Origin: Nocardioidaceae bacterium
Lineage (GTDB): Bacteria; Actinomycetota; Actinomycetes; Propionibacteriales; Nocardioidaceae
NCBI GenBank assembly: GCA_025980475.1
Contig: JAICXL010000002.1
Span: 36,299 to 100,298 of the forward strand
Reading direction: 5' to 3'
Length of the DNA: 64,000 bases
Each line of letters starts with the position of its first letter. Position 1 is the stretch's first letter. The notes beneath the pieces are model-generated. The model saw only the letters and a list, made by a program, of their open reading frames with translations, did no database searches and was not told where the DNA came from. The position numbers were made by a program, and so were the translations under genes. This document shows, piece after piece, positions 28,629 through 37,198 of this stretch.

Positions 28629-29243
28629 ATGGACACTGCTGACTTCTGGTTCGATCCCCGCTGCCCCTTCGCGTGGCTGACCTCCCGCTGGATCCTCGAG
28701 GTCGAGAAGGTGCGTGACGTCAAGGTGCGCTGGCACGTGATGAGCCTGGCCTATCTCAACCAGGACAAGGACGTCTCCGAGGACTACCGCAAGGGCCTGG
28801 CCGATGCCTGGGGACCCGTGCGCGTGCTCGTCGCCGCCGAGCAGGCCGAGTCGGATCCGACCCGCCGCAACGAGGTCCTGGGGGCGCTCTACACCGCGAT
28901 GGGCAACCGGATCCACCTCGAGAAGCAGCCGAGTGACCGACGGATGGTCGAGGCGTCGCTGGCCGAGGCCGGCCTGCCCGTCGAGCTGGCCGGCGCAATG
29001 GACGACTCGTCCCTCGACGATGCCGTGATCCGCTCCCACCACGAGGGGATGGACCAGGTCGGCGACGAGGTCGGCACCCCGACGATCTCGGTGAACGGAA
29101 GCGCGTTCTTCGGTCCGGTGATCACCAAGGTCCCGCGCGGCGAGGAGGCCGGCCGGCTGTGGGACGCCTGCGTGCAGCTCGCGTCGTACCCCTTCTTCTT
29201 CGAGCTGAAGCGGACCCGCACGGGCGAGCTCGACTTCGGCTGA
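28629..29243 (+). CDS. DsbA-family mycothiol-dependent nitroreductase (Rv2466c/Mrx2-like), CxxA active site
   Basis: A 204-aa DsbA-fold protein closely resembling M. tuberculosis Rv2466c along its length: [72 protein letters not shown] and a C-terminal [14 protein letters not shown]. Family enzymes use mycothiol as electron donor and can reduce nitro compounds. The catalytic motif here is C-P-F-A: the first Cys is kept, the second is alanine, implying a monothiol mechanism. ATG 28629 follows a SigR/SigH-type promoter. Divergent from pepN, as in mycobacteria. Confidence 0.88.
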   Translation: MDTADFWFDPRCPFAWLTSRWILEVEKVRDVKVRWHVMSLAYLNQDKDVSEDYRKGLADAWGPVRVLVAAEQAESDPTRRNEVLGALYTAMGNRIHLEKQPSDRRMVEASLAEAGLPVELAGAMDDSSLDDAVIRSHHEGMDQVGDEVGTPTISVNGSAFFGPVITKVPRGEEAGRLWDACVQLASYPFFFELKRTRTGELDFG

Positions 29244-29298
29244 GGATCGCACAGACCGCGGGGACGGCGGCTGGCACCGGCTCACTAGGATTCGCGGC

Positions 29299-31092
29299 AT
29301 GACCCACGTGCTGTCCGCCGTCGCCTGGCCCTACGCCAACGGTCCGCGCCACATCGGCCACGTGGCCGGCTTCGGCGTGCCCTCCGACGTGTTCAGCCGC
29401 TACATGCGGATGGCTGGTCACGACGTGCTGATGGTCTCCGGGTCCGACGAGCACGGCACCCCGATCCTGATCGCCGCCGACGAGGCGGGGGTGAGCGCGC
29501 AGGAACTGGCGGACAAGAACCACCGGCTGATCGTCGAGGACCTCACTGCGCTCGGCATCTCCTACGACCTCTACACGCGTACGACGACCCCGAACCACCA
29601 TGCGGTCGTCCAGGAGCTCTTCCTCGGCGTCCACCGCAACGGCTACTTCGTCGAGCGGACCACGTTCGGCGCGATCTCGCCGTCGACCGGCCGGACGCTG
29701 CCCGACCGCTACATCGAGGGCATCTGCCCGATATGCGGCTACGACGGCGCCCGCGGCGACCAGTGCGACAACTGCGGCAACCAGCTCGACCCGCAGGACC
29801 TGAAGGATCCGCACTCGCGCATCAACGGCGAGGTGCCGGAGTTCGTCGAGACCCAGCACTTCTTCCTCGACCTGCCGGCACTGGCCGACGCACTGGGGGC
29901 GTGGCTCGACGAGCGCGAGTCCACTGGTCTGTGGCGGCCGAACGTTATCCGCTTCAGCCAGAACATCCTGGCCGAGATCCGGCCGCGGTCGATGACCCGC
30001 GACATCGACTGGGGGATCGCCGTACCGCTGGAGGGCTGGCGGGAGAACCCGACCAAGAAGTTCTACGTCTGGTTCGACGCCGTGATCGGCTACCTGTCCG
30101 CGTCGATCGAGTGGGCCCGCCGCCTGGGAGCCCCCGACCGGTGGCGGGAGTGGTGGAACGACCGCGACGCGCTGTCCTACTACTTCATGGGCAAGGACAA
30201 CATCACCTTCCACTCCCAGATCTGGCCGGCCGAGCTGCTTGCCTACGACGGCGAGGGCGACCTCGGCGGCGAGCCTGGGACGTTCGGCCGGCTGAACCTG
30301 CCCACCGAGGTGGTCAGCTCGGAGTTCCTCACCATGGAGGGCCGGAAGTTCTCCTCCTCCAAGCAGGTGGTGATCTACGTCCGCGACCTGCTCGACCGCT
30401 ACCAGCCCGACGCGTTCCGCTACTTCGTCGCTGCTGCCGGGCCGGAGAACCAGGACGCCGACTTCACGTGGGCGGAGTTCGTCCGCCGCACCAACGACGA
30501 GCTGGTCGCCGGCTGGGGCAACCTGGTCAACCGCACCGCGAGCATGATCGCGAAGGGCTTCGGCGAGATCCCGACCCGTGGGCCGCTCGAGGCCAGGGAC
30601 CGCGCCCTGCTCGACGCTGTCGAGGCGTCGTTCGCCACCGTCGGCGGGCTGATCGGCCGGCACCGGCAGAAGCAGGCGATGGGAGAGGCGATGAAGGCGG
30701 TCGCGGAGGTGAACCGCTACGTCTCCGACAACCAGCCGTGGAAGCTCAAGGGGGAGGACGAGCGCGAACGACTCGCCACCGTCCTGCACGTGACCGCGCA
30801 GTGCGTCGCTGACCTCAACGTGGTGCTGTCGCCGTTCCTGCCGTTCTCGGCGAACGCGGTCGACAAGGTGTTCGGCGGCTCAGGCGACGTCCAGCCGATG
30901 CCCGAGGTGCGGGAGGTCGACGACCTGGACGGGGGAGCGCCGTACCCGATCATCACGGGGGAGTACTCCACCGCGGCCCGCTGGGAGCGCCGGCCGATCG
31001 TGCCCGGCACCGCGGTGGCGAAGCCGACGCCGGTCTTCACCAAGCTCGACACCGCGATCGTGGACGAGGAGCTCGCCCGGCTCGGGGCCTGA
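29299..31092 (+). CDS. metG: Methionyl-tRNA synthetase
   Basis: A 597-aa class Ia synthetase. The N-terminal HIGH-type motif is NGPRHIGH, the zinc-binding knuckle is [18 protein letters not shown] (about 144-161), and the KMSKS-type loop reads KFSSSK (about 351-356). An anticodon-binding helical domain follows; the C-terminal tail is short, with no EMAP/Trbp111 dimerisation domain. It charges initiator and elongator tRNA-Met. ATG 29299 lies 7 bases after TAGGAT (29286-29291), suggesting a leaderless mRNA. As I recall, mycobacteria carry metG elsewhere, so its place between the nitroreductase gene and rpiB is lineage-specific. Confidence 0.96.
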   Translation: MTHVLSAVAWPYANGPRHIGHVAGFGVPSDVFSRYMRMAGHDVLMVSGSDEHGTPILIAADEAGVSAQELADKNHRLIVEDLTALGISYDLYTRTTTPNHHAVVQELFLGVHRNGYFVERTTFGAISPSTGRTLPDRYIEGICPICGYDGARGDQCDNCGNQLDPQDLKDPHSRINGEVPEFVETQHFFLDLPALADALGAWLDERESTGLWRPNVIRFSQNILAEIRPRSMTRDIDWGIAVPLEGWRENPTKKFYVWFDAVIGYLSASIEWARRLGAPDRWREWWNDRDALSYYFMGKDNITFHSQIWPAELLAYDGEGDLGGEPGTFGRLNLPTEVVSSEFLTMEGRKFSSSKQVVIYVRDLLDRYQPDAFRYFVAAAGPENQDADFTWAEFVRRTNDELVAGWGNLVNRTASMIAKGFGEIPTRGPLEARDRALLDAVEASFATVGGLIGRHRQKQAMGEAMKAVAEVNRYVSDNQPWKLKGEDERERLATVLHVTAQCVADLNVVLSPFLPFSANAVDKVFGGSGDVQPMPEVREVDDLDGGAPYPIITGEYSTAARWERRPIVPGTAVAKPTPVFTKLDTAIVDEELARLGA

Positions 31093-31148
31093 CCCCCAGG
31101 CTGCGTACAGCGCACCCTGGAACGAGTGGAGTCCCGGGCGCCATTTCC

Positions 31149-31396
31149 TCAGCGGGTCGACGGCCCGGCGACGAGCGCACGCACGGCCCTGAGCTGCGCG
31201 GCCCTGTTGACCGCGAGCGAGAAGACCAGCAGCGCGATGACCCAGCCGGGGTGGCCCGCTGCCCACAGGCCCAGCGAGACCAGCCCGAGACGAGCACCTT
31301 CACCACGGGACGCCCGGCGATGCCCGCCGCCACAGCGGCGAGGACCTCGTCGAGGAACACCAGCGCGAGCACCAGCCAGCCCGCTCCGGCGACCAT
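31149..31396 (-). pseudogene. Small two-helix membrane protein gene interrupted by a one-base frameshift
   Basis: The ATG at 31396 overlaps the TGA of the Eis-like gene (ATGA), a strong sign of a genuine coupled gene. It reads MVAGAGWLVLALVFLDEVLAA...VVKVLV, one clear membrane helix, and then turns into Ser/Arg-rich nonsense. Shifting frame near 31290 restores LGLVSLGLWAAGHPGWVIAL followed by LVFSLAVNRAAQLRAVRALV and a stop at 31149. The total length, 248 bases, is one short of a multiple of three, so a single base appears lost in the run gtctcggg. I recognise no family. A sequencing error is as likely as a true mutation. Confidence 0.65.
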
Positions 31397-32670
31397 CAGA
31401 AGCCCATTGCGGCGGCGGGGGCCACCTCGGTACGCAGCGCCCGCCACAGCTCGGCGACCGCGCCGACGCGCCGCTCCTCGACCAGGCCGGCCTGCAGCAT
31501 CGCCACCAGGTTGCCGCCGCCGAGGTAGGCGCTGCCGAGCGCCTCGACGGGCAGGCGTACGGCGCTCTCCGCCCTCGTGCGCTCGACCTCGGCCCGCCCG
31601 GTGTCGTCGACGTGGATCCGCCAGCTGCCCTCGTTCCACGGCGCCGCGGTGTCCGTCACCTCGACCACCACGTCGCAAGGGCCGCTCCAGGCCCGGTCCT
31701 GCAGCGCCTCGGGGAGATCGACCAGCCGGACCCAGAGGCTGTCGTAGGTCGCGACGTCTGAGGCCGCCCGGGGCCCGCCGACCCAGTGCAGCAGGGGGTC
31801 GTCGACGCCAACCGTCGAGACCTTGACCGTGCCGACCAGGTCGAGGTCGAGCACCCGGCGCAGGAGGGCCAGGCGGACGGCCGGCTCCCCCAGCGGTGCG
31901 TCGAGGCTCACCTCACCGCCGGGCCGCGCGCGCTCCCACTTCTGGGTGCGCCGGAAGGCGACCACCCCGACATCGTCGCCGTCGCGGCGGGCGAAGAGCA
32001 GCCGGACGGGTTCCTTGCCGCGGAGGTTCTCCGGCTGCGGGTCGCAGATCCTCTCGTAGAAGTCCTCCTCCCCGACCACCGTGCCCACGCTGTCAGCGGC
32101 GCAGCGCAGCTCGCACGCCCGGATTCGCTTGGCCATTCCGGGGTCGGTGACCGTGGCGAGCTGCGTCGACACCGCAGCAGCCGCCTCCTCGAGGTGGGGG
32201 GCGGTCAGCGTCGTGCCACGGCCGAGCGTGACCTCCTGCTCGAGCGAGGCGAGGCCGTAGCCGTGCCGGCCGTAGATCGCCGGCTCGCTGGCGTGGAGCG
32301 CCGAGACATGCGTGGCGGGCTCCTCCTCGTGGACCTGCTCGAAGTGGTGCCCCAGCATCGCGGTGAGCACTCCCTTGCGGCGCTGGTCGGGATGCACTCC
32401 CACCCAGGTCAGCCCCGCGCAGGGCAGCTGCCGGACGCCGCGTTCCGGCCCGGGAACCGAGAGCGTGAGCGGGCGGACGCCGTAGATGCCGGCGTAGGTC
32501 CCCGGGTCAGAGCCGTCGACGTCGGCGGCGAAGCGGAGCCGCTCCGGCACCCCACGCAGCTGGCTGTCCACCGGCTGGGAGCTGATCTCCTCGAACCAGA
32601 CGGTCTGGTCGGTCGCGAGGTAGCGCTCGGGATCGGTCGCGCGGTCGACGTGGATCTGGTGGTCGGTCAT
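31396..32670 (-). CDS. GNAT family N-acetyltransferase, Eis-like
   Basis: A 424-aa protein with the three-part Eis architecture: an N-terminal GNAT domain (LTWVGVHPDQRRKGVLTAML holds the acetyl-CoA loop R-R-K-G), a second degenerate GNAT domain, and a C-terminal sterol-carrier-like domain ending AAAMGF; a free C-terminal carboxylate serves as catalytic base in Eis enzymes. Mycobacterial Eis acetylates aminoglycosides and proteins; substrate here is unknown. ATG 32670 is used because MTDHQIHVDRATD leads directly into the fold. The stop overlaps the start of the broken membrane gene downstream. Confidence 0.85.
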   Translation of the reverse strand: MTDHQIHVDRATDPERYLATDQTVWFEEISSQPVDSQLRGVPERLRFAADVDGSDPGTYAGIYGVRPLTLSVPGPERGVRQLPCAGLTWVGVHPDQRRKGVLTAMLGHHFEQVHEEEPATHVSALHASEPAIYGRHGYGLASLEQEVTLGRGTTLTAPHLEEAAAAVSTQLATVTDPGMAKRIRACELRCAADSVGTVVGEEDFYERICDPQPENLRGKEPVRLLFARRDGDDVGVVAFRRTQKWERARPGGEVSLDAPLGEPAVRLALLRRVLDLDLVGTVKVSTVGVDDPLLHWVGGPRAASDVATYDSLWVRLVDLPEALQDRAWSGPCDVVVEVTDTAAPWNEGSWRIHVDDTGRAEVERTRAESAVRLPVEALGSAYLGGGNLVAMLQAGLVEERRVGAVAELWRALRTEVAPAAAMGF

Positions 32671-32839
32671 GGCCACAGCCAACCGCCGCAGCCGCCCGGT
32701 CTCAACCGGTTTACACACACGCCCCCGACCTGGGCGCAGTCCGGGCGGGCTTCGCCGCTGCCGAGCCGCTGAGCCGGCAGGTTGCGGTTTCTTCGCCCTG
32801 CACCTCGGCCGGCCGGGCACGCGCGGATAACCTGCCGTC

Positions 32840-33337
32840 ATGCGCGTCCACCTGGGCTCCGACCACGCCGGCCTCGACCTGAAAGGGCAGCTGGTCGGCT
32901 GGCTCCGCGACCATGGCCACGAGCCCGTCGACCACGGTCCGTTCGTCTTCGACGCCGCCGACGACTACCCCGTCTTCTGCCTGCGGGCGGCCGAGGGCGT
33001 CGTGGCCGACCCGGGCAGCCTGGGCGTGGTCATCGGCGGGTCGGGCAACGGCGAGCAGATCGCGGCCAACAAGGTCGAGGGGGTGCGCGCCGCGCTCGCC
33101 TGGAGCGAGGAGACCGCTGCCCTCGCCCGCCAGCACAACGACGCCAACGTGCTCTCCGTGGGCGGGCGGATGCACCCACTGGAGGTGATGACCCGCTTCG
33201 TCGAGGTCTTCCTCTCCACTGCGTTCACCGGTGAGCAGCGGCACGTCCGCCGGATCGGGATGCTGTCGCACTTCGAGCAGACCGGGGAGCTGCCGCCGCT
33301 GCCGGAGTCGGCCCGAGGCCACGGTGCCGATGCCTGA
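32840..33337 (+). CDS. rpiB: Ribose-5-phosphate isomerase B
   Basis: A 165-aa RpiB/LacAB-fold enzyme that interconverts ribose-5-phosphate and ribulose-5-phosphate. Motifs: MRVHLGSDHAGLDLK (substrate phosphate/Asp-His site), VIGGSGNGEQIAANKVEGVRAAL and HNDANVLSVGGRM. The residue after GGS is Gly, not the Cys of E. coli RpiB; mycobacterial RpiB also lacks that Cys and uses a Glu, and the GNGEQ here fits. ATG 32840 lies 6 bases after TAACCT (32828-32833): probably leaderless. Its 3' end overlaps nei by 8 bases, an order also found in M. tuberculosis (Rv2465c-Rv2464c). Confidence 0.95.
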   Translation: MRVHLGSDHAGLDLKGQLVGWLRDHGHEPVDHGPFVFDAADDYPVFCLRAAEGVVADPGSLGVVIGGSGNGEQIAANKVEGVRAALAWSEETAALARQHNDANVLSVGGRMHPLEVMTRFVEVFLSTAFTGEQRHVRRIGMLSHFEQTGELPPLPESARGHGADA

Positions 33338-34160
33338 GGGGCACACGCTCCGACGGCTGGCCAACGAGCTCGACGAGGCGTTCGGCGGGCGTCCCGTGCG
33401 GGTGAGCAGCCCGCAGGGACGCTTCGCGGCCGACGCGGCGGTCCTCGACGGTGCGGAGCTGGTCCGTGCCGACTCCGCGGGCAAGCACCTCTTCCTCGAG
33501 TTCGCCGGCGAGCGGATCATCCACATCCACCTGGGGCTGATCGGCCACCTGGACGTGCGTCCTGCGCCGGTGCCGGCGCCCGTGGGCCAGGTTCGGCTCC
33601 GGCTGCAGAACGACACGGCGTACGGCGACCTGCGGGGCGCGACCCAGTGCGAGCTGGTGACCGGGAGCCGCCGCGACGAGATCGTGGCGGCGCTCGGCCC
33701 CGATCCGCTGCGCCCGGACGCCGACCCGGAGCGGGCCTGGCGCCGGATCAGCCGCAGCCCCCGGCCGATCGGTGACCTGCTGATGGACCAGACCGTGCTC
33801 GCCGGCGTCGGCAACGTCTACCGCGCGGAGGTGCTCTTCCGGCACCGGCTCGACCCGATGCGGCCCGGCCGGACCCTGCGCAGGGCGCAGTGGCGCGCGA
33901 TCTGGGAGGACTTGGTCGCCCTGATGGCCGAGGGCGTCGGCACCGGCCGGATCGACACCGTCCGCCCCGAGCACACGCCCGACGCGATGGGCCGACCGCC
34001 CCGCGTGGACGACCACGGCGGGGAGGTCTACGTCTACCGGCGCACCGGCCAGCCCTGCCACGTCTGCGGCGCGACCGTGCGCACCGCCGAGCTCGGCGGC
34101 CGAAACCTGTTCTGGTGCCCGCGTTGCCAGCGGAAGTTCCGCTCGCGGGCCTTAGGGTAG
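33330..34160 (+). CDS. nei: Fpg/Nei family DNA glycosylase (endonuclease VIII)
   Basis: A 276-aa base-excision repair enzyme. After Met removal the N-terminal catalytic Pro-Glu is exposed (MPEGHTLRR; PEGHT is typical of Nei rather than Fpg). It continues with DSAGKHLFLEF, the helix-two-turn-helix DQTVLAGVGNVYRAEVLF and a C-terminal zinc finger CHVCGATVRTAELGGRNLFWCPRC. It removes oxidised pyrimidines and nicks the abasic site. ATG 33330 overlaps the rpiB stop, so the pair is translationally coupled; the ORF-track start at 33231 is upstream read-through. Confidence 0.93.
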   Translation: MPEGHTLRRLANELDEAFGGRPVRVSSPQGRFAADAAVLDGAELVRADSAGKHLFLEFAGERIIHIHLGLIGHLDVRPAPVPAPVGQVRLRLQNDTAYGDLRGATQCELVTGSRRDEIVAALGPDPLRPDADPERAWRRISRSPRPIGDLLMDQTVLAGVGNVYRAEVLFRHRLDPMRPGRTLRRAQWRAIWEDLVALMAEGVGTGRIDTVRPEHTPDAMGRPPRVDDHGGEVYVYRRTGQPCHVCGATVRTAELGGRNLFWCPRCQRKFRSRALG

Positions 34161-34214
34161 GCACCCGAGGGAACGTCGGGGTCGGCGGCGATCCCCTGGA
34201 CCGAGGTCAGGCTC

Positions 34215-35321
34215 TTGGCTCTCTCGATCGGCGGCGCGCGACGCCGGCCCCGCATCGTGCGCGACGCGGGCCGGCGGTGGCAGTGGCGTTGGCACCACTC
34301 GGACCGCCCCGCACTGGTCATCCTGCTCCTGCTGACGATCGGGCTGACCGTGCTGGCCGTCCAGCGCAGCGACCTCATCCCGTTCAGCGCGTTGCTGATG
34401 CCGTTGTTCCTGGCCAGCCTGTGGCTCGGCCCGCGACTCCTGCCGTGGTTCGTGGTGCTGACCATCGTCGCGATGCTGGTGATCCTGACCGTCAAGCCCG
34501 AGGGCAGCGGCCTGAAGAACCTCGTGCGGGTGGTCATCGTCATCGTGATCGGCCTGCTGGTGCTGCTGACGTCCTTCCGGCGCAGCCGCCTGGGCGTGTC
34601 CGGGCCTCGTAGCGAGTCGATGTTCGTCGACCTGCGCAACCGGATCACCCGTCAGGGCAAGATGCCGCGGCTGCCGGAGGAGTGGTACGTCGAGGCCGTC
34701 ACCGAGTCGTCCGGGGGCACGGCGTTCGCCGGCGACTTCGTGGTCGCCAGCCGCGACGAGGTCGCCGACACCGTCGACATGGTCGTGGTCGACGTGTCCG
34801 GCAAGGGGGTCGACGCGGGGACCCGGTCGCTGCTGCTCGCCGGTGCCTTCGGCGGCCTGATCTCGGCGGTGCCGGCTGCGGAGTTCCTGCCGAGCGCCAA
34901 CGAGTACCTCCTGCGACAGGACTGGGAGGAGGGCTTCGCCACCGCCATCCACCTCCACCTCGACGTCGCGACCGGCGCCTTCGAGCTGCGCAAGGCAGGC
35001 CACCCGCCTGCGGTCTGGCTCCGGGCAGGGTCGGGGACCTGGTCGGTGCTCGACTCCGACGGCCCGGTGCTGGGGCTGATCCCCGAGACGGAGTTCGAGT
35101 GCGTCTCGGGGGTCCTGCAGCTCGGCGACGCCCTGCTGCTCTACACCGACGGCCTGGTGGAGACCACCGACCGCGACATCGGCAGCGGCATCGACAAGCT
35201 GGCCGGCAAGGGCCAGCGCCTCTACCAGACCGGCTTCCGGGGCGGCGCCCGGTGGATGGTCGGCCAGCTGTCGGGCACCGACGACGACCGTGCCCTACTG
35301 CTGGTCCATCGGAGCGGATGA
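34215..35321 (+). CDS. Membrane-anchored PP2C/SpoIIE-type serine/threonine phosphatase
   Basis: A 368-aa protein starting at TTG 34215. About 30-120 carry three or four transmembrane helices (ALVILLLLTIGLTVLAVQ, ALLMPLFLASLWLG, FVVLTIVAMLVILTV, VIVIVIGLLVLLTSF), followed by a SpoIIE-like PP2C domain: AGDFVVA (metal Asp), VVVDVSGKGVDAG (Asp/Gly motif), LHLDVATGAFELRKAGHPPAVWL, LLLYTDGLVETTD. Such phosphatases usually dephosphorylate anti-anti-sigma factors; none is adjacent, so the target is unknown. No PAS or GAF sensor is present, so the membrane segments may sense. The 3' end overlaps the convergent tRNA-Gly by 9 bases. Confidence 0.9.
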   Translation: MALSIGGARRRPRIVRDAGRRWQWRWHHSDRPALVILLLLTIGLTVLAVQRSDLIPFSALLMPLFLASLWLGPRLLPWFVVLTIVAMLVILTVKPEGSGLKNLVRVVIVIVIGLLVLLTSFRRSRLGVSGPRSESMFVDLRNRITRQGKMPRLPEEWYVEAVTESSGGTAFAGDFVVASRDEVADTVDMVVVDVSGKGVDAGTRSLLLAGAFGGLISAVPAAEFLPSANEYLLRQDWEEGFATAIHLHLDVATGAFELRKAGHPPAVWLRAGSGTWSVLDSDGPVLGLIPETEFECVSGVLQLGDALLLYTDGLVETTDRDIGSGIDKLAGKGQRLYQTGFRGGARWMVGQLSGTDDDRALLLVHRSG

Positions 35322-35383
35322 CGGGAATCGAACCCGCGTAGCCAGTTTGGAAGACTGGGGCTCTACCATTGAGCTACATCCGC
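35313..35383 (-). tRNA. tRNA-Gly (TCC anticodon)
   Basis: Minus-strand 71-nt cloverleaf: acceptor GCGGATG/CATCCGC, anticodon stem CCAGT/ACTGG around CTTCCAA (anticodon TCC), T-arm GCGGG/CCCGT with TTCGATT. Discriminator T, CCA not encoded. Its 3' acceptor arm overlaps the last three codons of the convergent phosphatase gene. Confidence 0.94.
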
Positions 35384-35460
35384 GTGCCCCCGTCGGGGCG
35401 CGGACCATCGTGCCACAGCCCAGCAGCAGTGCGTGGCCGGGGCGGGCGCCGCACGCCCGA

Positions 35461-35490
35461 TTGTCGCCGAGGCGGGCCCGTCCTCTAGAC
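35461..35490 (+). promoter_or_regulatory. Promoter of tRNA-Pro
   Basis: TTGTCG at 35461-35466 and TAGACT at 35485-35490 with 18-base spacing form a housekeeping-type promoter; the tRNA begins 17 bases after the -10 box. Confidence 0.6.
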
Positions 35491-35507
35491 TCGCCGGGTT
35501 CAGGCAA

Positions 35508-35580
35508 CGGGGCGTAGCGTAGTGGCTAGCGCGCCTGCTTTGGGAGCAGGAGATCGCAGGTTCGAGTCCTGTCGCCCCGA
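35508..35580 (+). tRNA. tRNA-Pro (TGG anticodon)
   Basis: Plus-strand cloverleaf: acceptor CGGGGCG/CGCCCCG, anticodon stem CCTGC/GCAGG around TTTGGGA (anticodon TGG), T-arm GCAGG/CCTGT with TTCGAGT. Discriminator A, CCA not encoded. It lies 61 bases before tig and may share its upstream promoter. Confidence 0.95.
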
Positions 35581-35641
35581 CCGACGTCCACGCCCGGGCA
35601 TCGACCACGGCCCAGGGCCCCGACCAAGAGGAGACACACCT

Positions 35642-37123
35642 GTGAAGAGCGCCGTCGAGACGTTGGGCCCCACCCGGGCCAGGATCACCGTCGAGGTGCC
35701 CTTCGAGGAGCTCAAGCCGAGCCTCGACGCGGCCTACAAGTCGATCGCCCAGCAGATCAACGTCCCGGGCTTCCGCAAGGGGAAGGTGCCGCCGGCGGTC
35801 ATCGACCGCCAGGTCGGCCGTGGACCGGTCCTCGACCAGGCGATCAACGAAGCGCTTCCCGGCTTCTACGTCCAGGCACTGCAGGAGAACGACCTCCAGC
35901 CACTGACCCAGCCGGAGATCGACGTCACCAAGCTCGAGGACAACGACACCTTCGCGTTCACCGCGGAGGTCGACGTCCGCCCCGACATCGAGGTGCCGTC
36001 CTACGAGGGCATCGAGGTCCGGGTCGACGACGTCAAGGTCGCCGACGAGGACGTCGACGAGCAGGTGGAGGCGCTGCGCGAGCGGTTCGCCACCCTGCGT
36101 GAGGTCGACCGGGTCGCCCAGGACGGAGACGTGGTCACCCTCGACCTCAGGGCCACCAACGACGGTGAGGCCATCGAGGGCGGCGAGATCAGCGGCTACT
36201 CCTACAAGGTCGGATCCGGGGACATGCTGCCGGGGATCGACGACGCCATCCGGGGCCTCGCCGCCGGGCAGGACGCCGACTTCACCTCGCAGCTGGTCGG
36301 CGGCGACCTTGCTGGCCAGGACGTCGACGTGAACGTCGTGGTCTCTGCGGTCAAGGAGCAGGATCTCCCCGAGCTCGACGACGACTTCGCCCAGACCGCC
36401 TCGGAGTTCGACACGGTCGCCGAGCTGCGCGAGGACCTCCGCACGCGTCTTGAGCGCAGCCGCCGCCTCGAGCAGGCCGCGGCCGCCCGCGACGCCGTGC
36501 TGGAGAAGCTCCTCGAAGCGGCGGTGGTGCCGCTGCCCGATGCCCTGGTGGAGCAGGAGATCACCGCCCGCAGGCAGGACGTCGAGCAGCAGCTGATGTA
36601 CGCCGGGATGACTCTCCAGGCCTACCTGGACGACGAGAAGAAGACCGTCGACGAGTTCGAGGCCGACCTCGAGAAGCAGGTCCGCGACGGGATGGTGGCC
36701 CAGTTCCTCCTCGACGAGATCGCCAAGGCCGAGGAGCTGGGCGTCGACCAGGGCGAGCTCACCCAGCACCTGGTCCAGCGGGCGCAGCAGTCCGGCCAGA
36801 ACCCTGACGAGTTCGTCAAGCACATGGTCGAGCACAACCACATCCCCGAGATGGTGGGCGAGGTCGTCCGCGGCAAGGCGCTGGCGCTGATCGTCGAGGG
36901 AGCCACCGTCAGGGACGAGTCCGGCGACGTCGTCGACCTGAAGAACCTGCAGCCCGACGGAAGCCTCGCGGAGACAGGCGCGGAGACAGGCGCGGAGCCA
37001 GGCCCCGAGACAGGCCCCGAGACGGGCCCCGAGGCGGGCACCGGGGAGTCTGCGGAGTCCAGCGCCGACGAGCCGGCCGGCGACGGGTCGGAAGACAACG
37101 CGGAGGAGTCCACCGGCGCCTGA
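35642..37123 (+). CDS. tig: Trigger factor (ribosome-associated chaperone/prolyl isomerase)
   Basis: A 493-aa protein with the full three-domain layout: N-terminal ribosome-binding domain with the signature INVPGFRKGKVPPAVID (about 40-56), FKBP-type isomerase domain (about 155-240: DGDVVTLDLRAT... SGDMLPGIDDAI), and the helical chaperone arms to about 440. The last 50 residues are an acidic tail of ETGAE/ETGPE repeats encoded by a degenerate 15-bp unit, longer than in most bacteria. GTG 35642 follows a GAGGAG site. Position before clpP1-clpP2-clpX (two genes intervene) matches the widespread tig-clp linkage. Confidence 0.96.
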   Translation: MKSAVETLGPTRARITVEVPFEELKPSLDAAYKSIAQQINVPGFRKGKVPPAVIDRQVGRGPVLDQAINEALPGFYVQALQENDLQPLTQPEIDVTKLEDNDTFAFTAEVDVRPDIEVPSYEGIEVRVDDVKVADEDVDEQVEALRERFATLREVDRVAQDGDVVTLDLRATNDGEAIEGGEISGYSYKVGSGDMLPGIDDAIRGLAAGQDADFTSQLVGGDLAGQDVDVNVVVSAVKEQDLPELDDDFAQTASEFDTVAELREDLRTRLERSRRLEQAAAARDAVLEKLLEAAVVPLPDALVEQEITARRQDVEQQLMYAGMTLQAYLDDEKKTVDEFEADLEKQVRDGMVAQFLLDEIAKAEELGVDQGELTQHLVQRAQQSGQNPDEFVKHMVEHNHIPEMVGEVVRGKALALIVEGATVRDESGDVVDLKNLQPDGSLAETGAETGAEPGPETGPETGPEAGTGESAESSADEPAGDGSEDNAEESTGA

Positions 37124-37160
37124 GCGGGCAGGCGGCGTGACGAAGCGCGCACCGCCCCCG

Positions 37161-37177
37161 GTTGACACTCTGTCAAC
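37161..37177. promoter_or_regulatory. Perfect inverted repeat gttgaca-ctc-tgtcaac upstream of the hydrolase gene
   Basis: Seven-base arms separated by three bases, 22 bases before ATG 37199. The left arm contains TTGACA, a consensus -35 box, so a protein bound here would block or control the promoter. No regulator gene is adjacent. Confidence 0.55.
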
Positions 37178-37198
37178 AGGGGCCGAACACTTCTCGGC

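Noticed and set aside
30880-31266. 128-aa minus-strand ORF near the metG 3' end
   Set aside because: It uses the third frame and has no helix pattern; the coupled frameshifted gene at 31149-31396 explains the region better.
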